Below, in pieces: positions 1 through 7,445 of a stretch of 36,954 nucleotides of DNA. The notes under the pieces are model-generated. The model was given only the letters and a program-made list of their open reading frames with translations, made no database searches and was not told the origin of the DNA. The DNA lies in NCBI GenBank assembly GCA_019695345.1, contig JAIBAE010000043.1, forward strand, positions 1-36,954, given 5' to 3'. The first letter of the stretch is position 1; every line of letters begins with the position of its first letter. Made by a program: the position numbers and the translations under genes. This DNA is from Bacteroidota bacterium. Lineage in GTDB: Bacteria > Bacteroidota > Ignavibacteria > Kapaibacteriales > NICIL-2.

Positions 1-2
1 TA

Positions 3-770
3 AAGCAAAGTGCAGTAGCAAACCCGTTTGTAAAAAAAGAGACACCGAAAAAAGTTGGATCACCAAAACCACAAAAAGTAACACCAAAAGTAGAAGAAGT
101 AAAAGTTCAGGAGAATAAACCGATTGCCGTGGTAGAGCCACCTAAACCGGTTGTAGCAACAAAAGGAAGTTCATTACCAACGAGAGGAAAAGGAATGTCA
201 GCATCGTCACGGACGAAGAATTCAAAAGCAAACAAGAACAAAGAACTAATGGATTCGTTATTCGAGGCAACACAAGCAGCACCCAAAAGCACATTGCCGC
301 GTATTGCACCACCCGAGTCATCAAGGAACTTTGTAACACCCGAACCGGTTAAACCAAAACCAAATGTTCGCTATTCCGATAAAGAACTCGCAGAGTTCAA
401 AGTGATAATCGAAAACGAACGCGAAAAAACACTCGACGAATTACGCATGTTAAAAGAGCGTTTAGAAGACTTAACAAACTACGAAGCATCCGAAGAAACT
501 GCCGTCTACTCTATGCACATGGCAGAACAAGGCTCGGAAGCTGTAGAGCGCGAAAAAACCTACGCTCAAATCCAACGCATGAACGACTATCTCCGCAAAT
601 TAGACGAAGCAGGAAAACGCATCGACGATAAAACGTACGGCATTTGCCGCCAGTGCGGAATTCTGATTGCAAAAGAACGCTTGTTGGCTGTGCCTATCAC
701 AACGCTCTCCGCATCATGGAAACTGCGCCAGCAATGTCCGGTGGATGGTATCGACAGAATTGGCAAGTAA
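3..770 (+). CDS. DksA/TraR-family regulator, N-terminus outside the window
   Basis: The reading frame is open to the left edge, so the true start lies upstream; a GTG at 129 is only an internal candidate. The visible 255 residues have a long low-complexity Lys/Pro/Ala/Val tail (about residues 1-110), then an acidic-basic coiled-coil segment rich in Glu, Lys and Arg, and a C-terminal DksA-type zinc-finger region with YGICRQCG, KERL and AVP followed by TTLS. DksA proteins bind RNA polymerase through its secondary channel and adjust transcription, often with ppGpp. The first CxxC pair is present, but the usual third cysteine after the AVP motif is Ser here, and only one later Cys (in RQQC) could replace the second pair. 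Zinc binding is therefore uncertain, a pattern I associate with Bacteroidota homologues. The long basic tail is unusual for DksA. A strong terminator follows 20 nt after the stop. Confidence 0.85.
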   Translation, partial: KQSAVANPFVKKETPKKVGSPKPQKVTPKVEEVKVQENKPIAVVEPPKPVVATKGSSLPTRGKGMSASSRTKNSKANKNKELMDSLFEATQAAPKSTLPRIAPPESSRNFVTPEPVKPKPNVRYSDKELAEFKVIIENEREKTLDELRMLKERLEDLTNYEASEETAVYSMHMAEQGSEAVEREKTYAQIQRMNDYLRKLDEAGKRIDDKTYGICRQCGILIAKERLLAVPITTLSASWKLRQQCPVDGIDRIGK

Positions 771-789
771 CACGCACCGCAATTGTATG

Positions 790-826
790 TACCCCGTAAT
801 GAGTAATTGTTACGGGGTATTTTTTT
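790..826 (+). terminator. Rho-independent terminator after the DksA-like gene
   Basis: A perfect 10-bp stem, TACCCCGTAA with TTACGGGGTA, closes a 10-nt loop and is followed at once by seven T. It ends transcription of the DksA-like gene. The T run directly abuts the end of a family B repeat. Confidence 0.85.
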
Positions 827-947
827 GCTATCGCCCTGCCGCACCATACCGTACCTAATACACAGCGTTATACTGCGGGAAAGTACCACGCATACAAAAC
901 AATGGCTATCGAGAATTTCTGTAACCGCAAATAACACAAATCAGTTT
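825..947 (+). repeat. Family B repeat (TGCTATCGC-ended element), copy 1
   Basis: The left end reads TTGCTATCGCCCTGCCGCACC. The inner part, ending in ATGGCTATCGAGAATTTCTG and then TAACCGCAAATAACAC, closely matches the copy at 21782-21900. No protein is encoded. The right boundary is approximate. It fills the first half of the 454-nt gap before the gene at 1225. Confidence 0.6.
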
Positions 948-1063
948 TTCTTTTTGTGCAGACTATATGGGAACTATTTAGAAGAATACAATAATTGCAC
1001 ACGGCGCGAGGCATCACGCCGCTACGTTTTGATGTAACTCGCAATTGATTGCGACGCTGGAGG

Positions 1064-1118
1064 AACGGTTCGCACCGGGTTGGCGCGCTGGCGCGGTTGT
1101 TTCGGCAGTTGTGGGAAA
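1064..1118 (+). repeat. Family A dispersed GC-rich repeat, copy 1
   Basis: GGTTCGCACCGGGTTGGCGC, then a variable middle, then TTTCGGCAGTTGTGGGAAA. The same block recurs at 8431, 18509 (an inverted pair), 20041, 29906, 30165 and 36436 in either orientation, with a variant at 22593. It is non-coding. Confidence 0.7.
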
Positions 1119-1224
1119 ACCCATACCGGTATTGAAAAAACTTCTTCTATTTTAGCATACGTACCATGTGATACTATTTTCCTGTTAGGTTGTTGTTACG
1201 TGTAGAACCATTAAGGACTTTATT

Positions 1225-3996
1225 ATGAAAACACTTCTCTGTATTTGCTGCCTGGTAACGGTAATTAGCTCAGCGTATTCCCAGGATTTAACCACGTTGA
1301 TGCCTACACCAAAAGCAGTTTATCAGTATCAGGATATTGAGTATTTCTATCTACAAACGGAACAAGTTGTTGCGGTGCCCGATACTGTTACACCGGGAGT
1401 ACGTAAAGCTGTGAATTATTTTCAACGTGAGATGCGGAGAAGAGTTCAGAAAGTTTTCACCGAAGTAACTCTATCATACTATGTGTTATCAATGCAACCC
1501 AAAAAGTACGCATTAGTGTTTGTGCCCATGAGCAATCAGTTTGCGCACACATTTACTTCGCGGTTGTTAAACAGAATTGAATCGGTGTCGGCTAAAACGG
1601 GGTCGTATATTTTAGATGTTCGCCAATCTGAGATGGTGATTTTTTATGACTCGGATGAGGGTGCTTTTAACGCGGTAAGCACATTATTACAACTACTAAG
1701 TAGAGATAAATTCTTTAACCCCCAGTTCTTTGCCTGCCACATTTGGGATGAACCCGATTACCCCTTGCGGTGGATGTTCTCGCAACATAATTTACTTGTA
1801 GACCAAAGTATAACAAACCTTACCGCACTTGCCGATACAATGGCAAAGTATAAACTAAATGGGATTCAGCAGAATGATTATAAATACAACATTCTGGATA
1901 GAATGTTTGATAGATACTGGAATAATGTAGATACCTTTAAGGCACGTTGTGCAGAACGTATGATTGATGTTATCCCCGGCGTGTGCGGCATTGGCTGGAG
2001 CGATGGCATTTTACAACATGACCCCAACCTTGCCGAGGGCGTGTTTACGCAAACAACATACGTTATAGAGTCTGATACAGGGCGTGTTATACCGGATGCG
2101 CGTGTTGTATTACCAAACGGCGATTTTGAAACAGTAAACTTACAAGGTGCTTTTACCGGTTGGGGATTTTACGATGAATCATTCACGCCCGATAAAACCA
2201 TTTTCCGCAGTGGTAAAACAAGCGCACATGCTGTAAACATCCGCGATAAAAACAGTGCAGGCAATGCACGTTTCCAACGTAAGGTACAATGCACACCGTA
2301 TGGGTATTACGTAATGAGTGCCTACATAAAAACAAACAACCTGAATGGCGGCTCGTTTAACTTATTGGCAATTGGCGATGACGGTAAAGGGAAATCACGT
2401 TCGCTTACCTTTACAGCATTAAGTCTGCCTGCTACAACTAATGGCTGGCAACGGGTAGAGGTTTGCTTTAATACATTAGAGTTTATAAATGTATTGTTGT
2501 ATTGCGGTGTGTGGGATGCACCTAACATAGGCGAGTTCTGGATTGATGATTTTACCATACAACCTGCGGGGCTAACTAATATTCTGCGCCGCGGTGGAAC
2601 GCCATTACATATCAGGAATAAAAACACAGGCGTAGAATACAGTGAGTTTGATGACTTTGCACGTTTACATGATACACTCATGGAAAAGAGTTTTGGAACG
2701 TACGGTCCATACCACACAGCACCAACACTGCGCCGTTTGGCAAATGGTGCATTACGCAATGGCGATTCGGTTGTGGTTTCGTACTTCCATCCGTTTACAG
2801 CAGTTAGCGATAACCAAGGCAATGGCTCGGTAATGGTATGTGTAAGCGAAGACACGTTACACAGTATCCTAACCGACCAAGTAACACGTGTAAACAATTT
2901 ATACCACGCCAAAAATTACTTTATGGGGCACGATGAAATCCGCAACATGAACCGCGACTCTGCATGTTTGCAACACAAACAAAGTCCGGCTGAGTTACTT
3001 GCGGCAAATCTTCGTTCGTGCGATTCCATTATCAACCGCATAGCACCAACATCTCAACGGTTTGTATGGAGCGATATGTTCGATTCCTTACACAACGCCG
3101 GGCCAATATACCAACCATATTATTTAGTAAATGGTAATCTATCGGGCGATTGGAATATGATTCCCAAAAACATTACCATTGTAAATTGGAACGGCGGAGA
3201 AATGAGTAAGAGCTTATCGTTCTTTGCCGATAAAGGTTTCCGGCAAGTTACTTCGCCGTACTACGATGCAGGAAATGCTACAGGAATTCGTAACTGGCGG
3301 TTGGCGCAAGAAGGTATTTACAACATAGACGGAATGATGTACACAACATGGGCTGCAGATTACTCGCAACTACGTCCGTTTGCTTATTATGCTTGGAGTG
3401 CCGGGCCGTACATCTTTCATCGTCCGCCCGATTCACTCGAACAACAAGCAACAGAAATCAATCTTACTACATCGGTTGGTAAAGACCCCTACAATGCAAA
3501 GGATAATTACTACGACCCAACCATAGTTATCTTTAAAACAAATCTCTCGCAAGTTGAACGCCGTATTTATATGACGCAAGGAATACCAAACGGTCCGTGG
3601 AATGGCTCAGTTCCTACCCCTCAAGACCTTGATTGGTTTCGGTATGCCATAGAAGTAAAAAGCACCAACGGCATTTACCGCGTAACACCAATGTACGAGG
3701 TGTGGCGCAATAGAACAACAAGCGTAGAGAGTGAATCAGAACCAATCACATTTACTGTAACACCCAACCCAACCGAAGCCGATGCCACGGTAAACTTCAG
3801 CATACCACAAAGCGGGCAGTGGACGTTACACATTACCGATGTACTTGGCAAAACAATAGCAACATATTCCGGAACAACGTACGCATTACAACAACAAACG
3901 GTGCATCTATCAACCGCACAATTTGCAACCGGAGTATATGCTGTAACGCTTACCAATAATGGCAACACAACAACAACAGTATTAGTAAAAGAATAA
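1225..3996 (+). CDS. Secreted GH20-like glycoside hydrolase with type IX sorting domain
   Basis: A 923-residue exported protein. The signal peptide (about residues 1-19) ends near SAYSQ. Residues about 20-165 resemble the N-terminal domain of family 20 hexosaminidases, ending in TLLQLL and then IWDEPDYPLRWMF, where GH20 enzymes have their D-P-R-R-G barrel entry. A barrel segment with KYKLNGIQ follows. Around residues 278-450 a jelly-roll, carbohydrate-binding-like module seems to be inserted, with YYVMSAYIKT, GWQRVEVCF and FWIDDFTI. The barrel then resumes with His569-Asp570-Glu571, which matches the Asp-Glu catalytic pair of GH20. Residues about 840-923 are a Por secretion sorting domain (TPNPTEADATVNF, VLGKTIATYSG, GVYAVTL, final VLVKE). 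The likely role is hydrolysis of N-acetylhexosaminyl glycans at the cell surface or outside the cell. The substrate is unknown and the family match is remote, so a GH84-like or inactive role is possible. Confidence 0.75.
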   Translation: MKTLLCICCLVTVISSAYSQDLTTLMPTPKAVYQYQDIEYFYLQTEQVVAVPDTVTPGVRKAVNYFQREMRRRVQKVFTEVTLSYYVLSMQPKKYALVFVPMSNQFAHTFTSRLLNRIESVSAKTGSYILDVRQSEMVIFYDSDEGAFNAVSTLLQLLSRDKFFNPQFFACHIWDEPDYPLRWMFSQHNLLVDQSITNLTALADTMAKYKLNGIQQNDYKYNILDRMFDRYWNNVDTFKARCAERMIDVIPGVCGIGWSDGILQHDPNLAEGVFTQTTYVIESDTGRVIPDARVVLPNGDFETVNLQGAFTGWGFYDESFTPDKTIFRSGKTSAHAVNIRDKNSAGNARFQRKVQCTPYGYYVMSAYIKTNNLNGGSFNLLAIGDDGKGKSRSLTFTALSLPATTNGWQRVEVCFNTLEFINVLLYCGVWDAPNIGEFWIDDFTIQPAGLTNILRRGGTPLHIRNKNTGVEYSEFDDFARLHDTLMEKSFGTYGPYHTAPTLRRLANGALRNGDSVVVSYFHPFTAVSDNQGNGSVMVCVSEDTLHSILTDQVTRVNNLYHAKNYFMGHDEIRNMNRDSACLQHKQSPAELLAANLRSCDSIINRIAPTSQRFVWSDMFDSLHNAGPIYQPYYLVNGNLSGDWNMIPKNITIVNWNGGEMSKSLSFFADKGFRQVTSPYYDAGNATGIRNWRLAQEGIYNIDGMMYTTWAADYSQLRPFAYYAWSAGPYIFHRPPDSLEQQATEINLTTSVGKDPYNAKDNYYDPTIVIFKTNLSQVERRIYMTQGIPNGPWNGSVPTPQDLDWFRYAIEVKSTNGIYRVTPMYEVWRNRTTSVESESEPITFTVTPNPTEADATVNFSIPQSGQWTLHITDVLGKTIATYSGTTYALQQQTVHLSTAQFATGVYAVTLTNNGNTTTTVLVKE

Positions 3997-4000
3997 CAAG

Positions 4001-4066
4001 TTGCTACCGCAAACCGCACCGCGCCTTACAGAAATGTAGGGCGTTTGTGTTTGCGGGAGAGAGCAA
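4001..4066 (+). repeat. Short family B-like hairpin element
   Basis: TTGCTACCGCAAAC at the left pairs with GTTTGCGG further right, and GCGCC pairs with GGGCG inside; the outer ends TTGCT and AGCAA also pair. A near copy lies at 4627-4690. Both sit just after a plus-strand stop codon, so they may also act as 3' mRNA hairpins. Confidence 0.6.
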
Positions 4067-4095
4067 CGAATAAAAGCAACACCCCAAAAAGATAA

Positions 4096-4126
4096 TTTGC
4101 AAGAAGAGAACAATTATCTAACTTTG
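4096..4126 (+). promoter_or_regulatory. Bacteroidota-type promoter for the YiaA-like gene
   Basis: TTTG at 4096-4099, a 19-nt spacer, then TAACTTTG at 4119-4126. This matches the Bacteroidota -33 (TTTG) and -7 (TAnnTTTG) elements. The predicted start of transcription is about 4133, giving a leader of about 55 nt before the ATG at 4188. Confidence 0.6.
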
Positions 4127-4187
4127 GGCAAACGTAGTGGCGCACCTTTGTACAGCCACTATATAGTATTAACTAACATGTACTGTT

Positions 4188-4607
4188 ATGAATCAACAAA
4201 AACCATCGGCGGCGTTTGTAGCTGCATCGTGGATTGCTATGGGTGCAGGTATGGCGGGCTATCTTATCGGCTTAATTAACGCCACCATGTTACTCAACGA
4301 AAAAGGATATTACTTTACCGTATTAATGTACGGGTTGTTCTCGGTTGTATCGGTACAAAAAGCCGTGCGCGACCGCATGGAAGGGATTCCCGTAACAAGC
4401 ATTTATTATGGCATCAGTTGGTTCTCTACTATTTTGTGTATAGTATTGCTTACCGTTGGCTTATGGAATGCAACGTTATTACCAAGCGAAAAAGGATTCT
4501 ACGCATTTGCATTTTTACTATCGTTATTTGGTGCCATTGCCGTTCAAAAAAACACGCGCGATGCACAACAAGTATCAACACCAAACCATACTTCTGCATC
4601 GGAATAA
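4188..4607 (+). CDS. YiaA/YiaB-family inner membrane protein
   Basis: 139 residues with two tandem copies of the YiaAB two-helix unit. Copy 1 has [35 protein letters not shown] and VQKAVRD; copy 2 has [27 protein letters not shown] and VQKNTRD. Each unit supplies two hydrophobic membrane segments and a conserved N-A-x-x-L-x-E-K-G-[YF]-Y motif. The full length matches the two-domain YiaA form. The molecular function of the family is not established. The gene stands alone with its own promoter and a hairpin repeat on each side. Confidence 0.9.
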   Translation: MNQQKPSAAFVAASWIAMGAGMAGYLIGLINATMLLNEKGYYFTVLMYGLFSVVSVQKAVRDRMEGIPVTSIYYGISWFSTILCIVLLTVGLWNATLLPSEKGFYAFAFLLSLFGAIAVQKNTRDAQQVSTPNHTSASE

Positions 4608-4626
4608 AATTAGTTTACAACATAAG

Positions 4627-4690
4627 TATTTGCTATCGCAGACCGCACCGCGCCTTGCTTACAAGCAGGGCGTTTGTGTTTGCGGGAGAA
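4627..4690 (+). repeat. Short family B-like hairpin element, second copy
   Basis: TTTGCTATCGCAGACCGCACC, then GCGCC, a small loop, GGGCG and GTTTGCGGGAGA. It is nearly the same sequence as 4001-4066 and again lies just after a stop codon (4607). The long stem is imperfect. Confidence 0.6.
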
Positions 4691-4909
4691 ATCCTTATAC
4701 ACAAAACACCGTTGTTCGTGAGAGATGTAATACTTACATAGTAATACTTCTTAAAAGTGTTATAGTTAAAAAGGTTGTTGGTTATCAACAATATATGTTG
4801 TAAATAGCAGTAAAATCTCTTCAGAAAAATAAAGGCATCTCTTGTGATTATCCCAATAACACATCACACACGCATCAAACGGGCGGGCGGGTACAGCGCG
4901 TGGTGCGGG

Positions 4910-4927
4910 TCTCTCTCTCTCTCTCTC
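4910..4927. repeat. CT dinucleotide run in the 4691-5069 gap
   Basis: About nine CT units, preceded by a short GGGC run at about 4880-4890. Between 4691 and 5069 I see no gene or clear promoter. The run lies about 140 nt upstream of the AraC-type gene, so length variation could affect its leader, but nothing direct shows this. Confidence 0.6.
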
Positions 4928-5069
4928 AACTCCTTATCACACCGTTATCTCTTATTTGTAATTCGTCAGATTCTTCTCCGCCTGTTAAGCGGGTAAGGTG
5001 CGCAAAGTATGTTTGGATGAATCTTATACAGAATACACTTCAATAAAAAACTATTTTTTAATATATCCC

Positions 5070-5399
5070 ATGAAACCCTTAACACAACATCACAAGGAAG
5101 TACTGAAGTGTATAAACAACAACTATACATCGCTTCAGTTTAATGCTACTACGTTATTCGAATTAATGAATATATCACCAGAATATGTGCGTAGAATTTG
5201 TAAAGCACATTTTGGAAAAACACCTCAACAACTGATACGCGATATACGTATTACCAAAGCTATAGAGCTAATACAAGCCAATGGCAGAAATAACTTTTGC
5301 TGTAAAGATGTTGGCTTTTATGACGTACGGACATTTAAAAAGGCATTGCAAGAATTTAAACAAGAACACCACGAAATAGCGCAAAATCTATCGGTGTAA
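5070..5399 (+). CDS. Small AraC-type DNA-binding protein (HTH domain only)
   Basis: 109 residues from the ATG at 5070; an in-frame GTG at 4998 would add 24 residues that do not resemble the family. Two helix-turn-helix units are visible: one in FNATTLFELMNISPEYVRRI followed by FGKTPQQLIRDIRITKAIEL, and one in CCKDVGFYDVRTFKKALQEF, which matches the AraC signature (A-x-x-V-G-F-x-D-x-x-x-F). There is no effector or sensor domain, so it is a stand-alone DNA-binding module or a remnant of a larger regulator. Target genes are unknown; the downstream exported cassette is the nearest candidate on the same strand. Confidence 0.75.
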   Translation: MKPLTQHHKEVLKCINNNYTSLQFNATTLFELMNISPEYVRRICKAHFGKTPQQLIRDIRITKAIELIQANGRNNFCCKDVGFYDVRTFKKALQEFKQEHHEIAQNLSV

Positions 5400-5403
5400 C
5401 ACT

Positions 5404-5445
5404 TTTGTGTTCCGATTTTTGTCCCGATTTGTGTTCCGATTTTGG
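5404..5445 (+). repeat. Short tandem direct repeat
   Basis: TTTGTGTTCCGATTT occurs exactly at 5404-5418 and 5428-5442 with a 24-nt period, and a degenerate copy (TTTGTCCCGATTT) lies between. It is just after the AraC-type stop codon. The rest of the 5400-5760 gap holds no gene I can support. Confidence 0.7.
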
Positions 5446-5700
5446 TTGTTGACAAGCACGTACTATAACTGTTATTTTGCCAATAATAAAAACACCTGTG
5501 TGGTGTGTGGCAGCTAAACACACAGGGGGCGTACCGCCTATCACTTTTGCACGGTAGTAAGCGATACACCCAAGCACTGCATGTTGTACTGTTTTGGAGG
5601 ATGTCTCGAAAATTACAAAACTTTTCTCGCTCCCGCATGAGAGAGTCATGTGAACAATTACAGATTGAGCCAATAAATATTCTACTTTTTGCTAACATCA

Positions 5701-5716
5701 ATCAGCATGTGCTGAT
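5701..5716 (+). promoter_or_regulatory. Inverted repeat upstream of the Cys-rich exported protein
   Basis: ATCAGCA-TG-TGCTGAT, a 7-bp perfect inverted repeat centred about 52 nt before the start at 5761. It could be an operator or a leader hairpin. No clear TAnnTTTG box was found beside it. The start itself is supported by AAAGGA 8-13 nt upstream of the ATG. Confidence 0.35.
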
Positions 5717-5760
5717 CTTGTTGCAAAATCCATACTCTATAAAAAACAAAGGAAACACTC

Positions 5761-6228
5761 ATGAAAATAATCAAGTTGACCGTACTGATGCTGATTTTAG
5801 TAAATAGTATTCACGTATCCTATGCAGGAACTAGAACCGAAACTTATGATGAACATCGCGAAGCAATTAGCAAAGCCCATTTAATGGGTCAAAAGGTATT
5901 TAGAGCAACTCATTCATGCTTGCCGGATAGGTGTGCGCTTGAATGTTGGGGTGAGGGAGAAGTTTGGTGTAAGTGGTTTGTTCCTGCTGGAGGGTGTACA
6001 AATGGGATACTCAATTCAGGAGGTAGTTCTTCACTTTTTGATATAGCCGATGCTGAAGCACTTTTCGAACATGGATTAGATCAGGTTGCTAGTGATATTA
6101 ACAGTGGAACCTATAATGCAAATTGGTATGTGGGAAGTACCACATACTATCGTAGCATCACATGGTCATACAATACATCTACGTATGTTTACGATGCAAC
6201 AGTCTCAATCACTGAAGTAACACCTTAA
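5761..6228 (+). CDS. Small exported Cys-rich protein of unknown function
   Basis: 155 residues. A clear signal peptide (MKIIKLTVLMLILVNSIHV, cut near SYAG) is followed by a mature protein of about 130 residues. Five cysteines cluster in its first half in the pattern C-x4-C-x3-C-x7-C-x8-C, among Trp, Glu and Gly residues. The C-terminal third is rich in Tyr, Thr and Ser and looks like beta strands. I do not recognise the family. It heads a run of three exported proteins, separated from the second by a strong hairpin. The downstream thioredoxin-fold protein suggests that these cysteines may be oxidised or reduced outside the cytoplasm, which is inference from position only. Confidence 0.75.
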   Translation: MKIIKLTVLMLILVNSIHVSYAGTRTETYDEHREAISKAHLMGQKVFRATHSCLPDRCALECWGEGEVWCKWFVPAGGCTNGILNSGGSSSLFDIADAEALFEHGLDQVASDINSGTYNANWYVGSTTYYRSITWSYNTSTYVYDATVSITEVTP

Positions 6229-6235
6229 TATACAA

Positions 6236-6262
6236 ATGGGCGTTATTTATAGTAACGCCCAT
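6236..6262 (+). other. Strong intercistronic hairpin
   Basis: A perfect 10-bp stem, ATGGGCGTTA with TAACGCCCAT, closes a 7-nt loop. It starts 8 nt after the stop at 6228 and ends 10 nt before the ATG at 6273. It is followed by A-rich rather than T-rich DNA, so it is not a standard plus-strand terminator. It may protect the 3' end of the upstream message or reduce expression of the next two genes. Confidence 0.6.
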
Positions 6263-6272
6263 AATTAAAAAA

Positions 6273-7445
6273 ATGAAAAAAAGATTCTTTTTACTGCTAT
6301 TAATCTGTTTCTCAACAACAATGCAATGTTTCGCATTGAGAGATGTTCCAATTAGACTGCATAGCTTTGATGTTTTCCCTATTGACTCATCCTTCAATAG
6401 TAAGCAAGCAATTTTACCTAAGTCTATAAAAGGAAGTATATATCTACTTAATACGACTCCGACAGAATCAAATGATACAATACAACTTAACATCTTTAAT
6501 CTTTATTCTAAAACTAAGATGAAATTGTTATTTTTTCCTAATCAAATTAGGAATGTTTCAGTTTTTGATTTTGATATTCTTGGAAATGGTGACTCTGTTT
6601 TGTTGTTTGATGTCTCAAGAGTTGTACTTTTTGTGAAGAAAAACAAGGATGAGTATCGATTCGTGAAAAAAATTGTTTTGAAGTATGGGCTAACTAGTGT
6701 AAGATACTGGGAAGGTAAATACTATTTACTTAATGATATTCTAGATACACAGTGTCCACTGGAATCACCTTTGTATATACAGATTCTTAATCTTAAAACA
6801 TTTCAGATTGAAGATTTGAAAATTCTAAAAAAACCTGAAGGGTACTTTTTTTTATTCATAACACCAAGAAATATTTTGGACTTTTCAAAGGGTACAATCT
6901 TGTATTCTGATGTAACAAATTCAAATATATATGTCCAAAATATTCTTACTGATACAATTATTACATTAAAACGAAACATCCCAAACTGGAAGTTACTTGA
7001 TACAGTTATTAATTTTTCAGTTAAAAACATCCAATCTCAAATGCCACAAATTGAGAGTTTAAACAAGAATGTCACAGAATATAAGAGAGTATGTTTCTTA
7101 AATGACACTACCATACTTGCATTATGGATGAATAATTCGAAAACTGAAAAATGGAAATACTATATGGATACGTGGATGTATAGAAGGAATGAATGGACAC
7201 TGGTTGATAGTGCAAAGCTAGTATATAGCTATCAAAAAGAAACTGGCAATTACACTTTGAACAAACTCATAATTGACCCTCAAGCTTTTGTTCTTGATAA
7301 TCAGATACTGGAATTTAGAGCCATCTCACCTGAGATTGACATTAATAATATTTGGAGCACTTACCTTGAATTTGAAAAGCAGAATGAAAAATACTTTATT
7401 GATAACGGAATACGATACTCATTAATTGTTCGGAAGGTCTATTAA
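6273..7445 (+). CDS. Exported propeller-like protein of unknown function
   Basis: 390 residues with a signal peptide (MKKRFFLLLLICFSTTMQCF, cut after FA). The mature part shows repeated short beta segments such as GSIYLLNTT, SVLLFDVSRVVLFVK, GKYYLLNDIL, SPLYIQILNL and SNIYVQNIL. That pattern resembles the six-bladed propeller proteins found beside small peptides and redoxins in Bacteroidota, but no diagnostic motif proves it. Codons and base composition are markedly AT-rich compared with flanking genes. The stop overlaps the start of the next gene by one base, so the two are probably translationally coupled. A GC-rich Shine-Dalgarno is absent; the leader is A-rich and sits right after a hairpin. 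Confidence 0.75.
   Translation: MKKRFFLLLLICFSTTMQCFALRDVPIRLHSFDVFPIDSSFNSKQAILPKSIKGSIYLLNTTPTESNDTIQLNIFNLYSKTKMKLLFFPNQIRNVSVFDFDILGNGDSVLLFDVSRVVLFVKKNKDEYRFVKKIVLKYGLTSVRYWEGKYYLLNDILDTQCPLESPLYIQILNLKTFQIEDLKILKKPEGYFFLFITPRNILDFSKGTILYSDVTNSNIYVQNILTDTIITLKRNIPNWKLLDTVINFSVKNIQSQMPQIESLNKNVTEYKRVCFLNDTTILALWMNNSKTEKWKYYMDTWMYRRNEWTLVDSAKLVYSYQKETGNYTLNKLIIDPQAFVLDNQILEFRAISPEIDINNIWSTYLEFEKQNEKYFIDNGIRYSLIVRKVY

Noticed and set aside
1064..1118. Possible tRNA because of GGTTCGCACC (T-loop-like)
   Set aside because: No acceptor stem, anticodon arm or CCA region can be drawn, and the motif is part of a dispersed repeat.
4001..4690. Possible CRISPR array because similar hairpins recur
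   Set aside because: Only two copies, about 560 nt apart, with a gene between them and no regular spacers or cas genes.
5505..5807. Plus-strand 100-residue frame overlapping the start of the Cys-rich exported protein
   Set aside because: It runs out of frame into a gene with a clear signal peptide and ribosome binding site, and shows no domain.
6236..6262. Rho-independent terminator after the Cys-rich protein gene
   Set aside because: The stem is strong but is followed by A-rich sequence on the plus strand and no T run on either strand.
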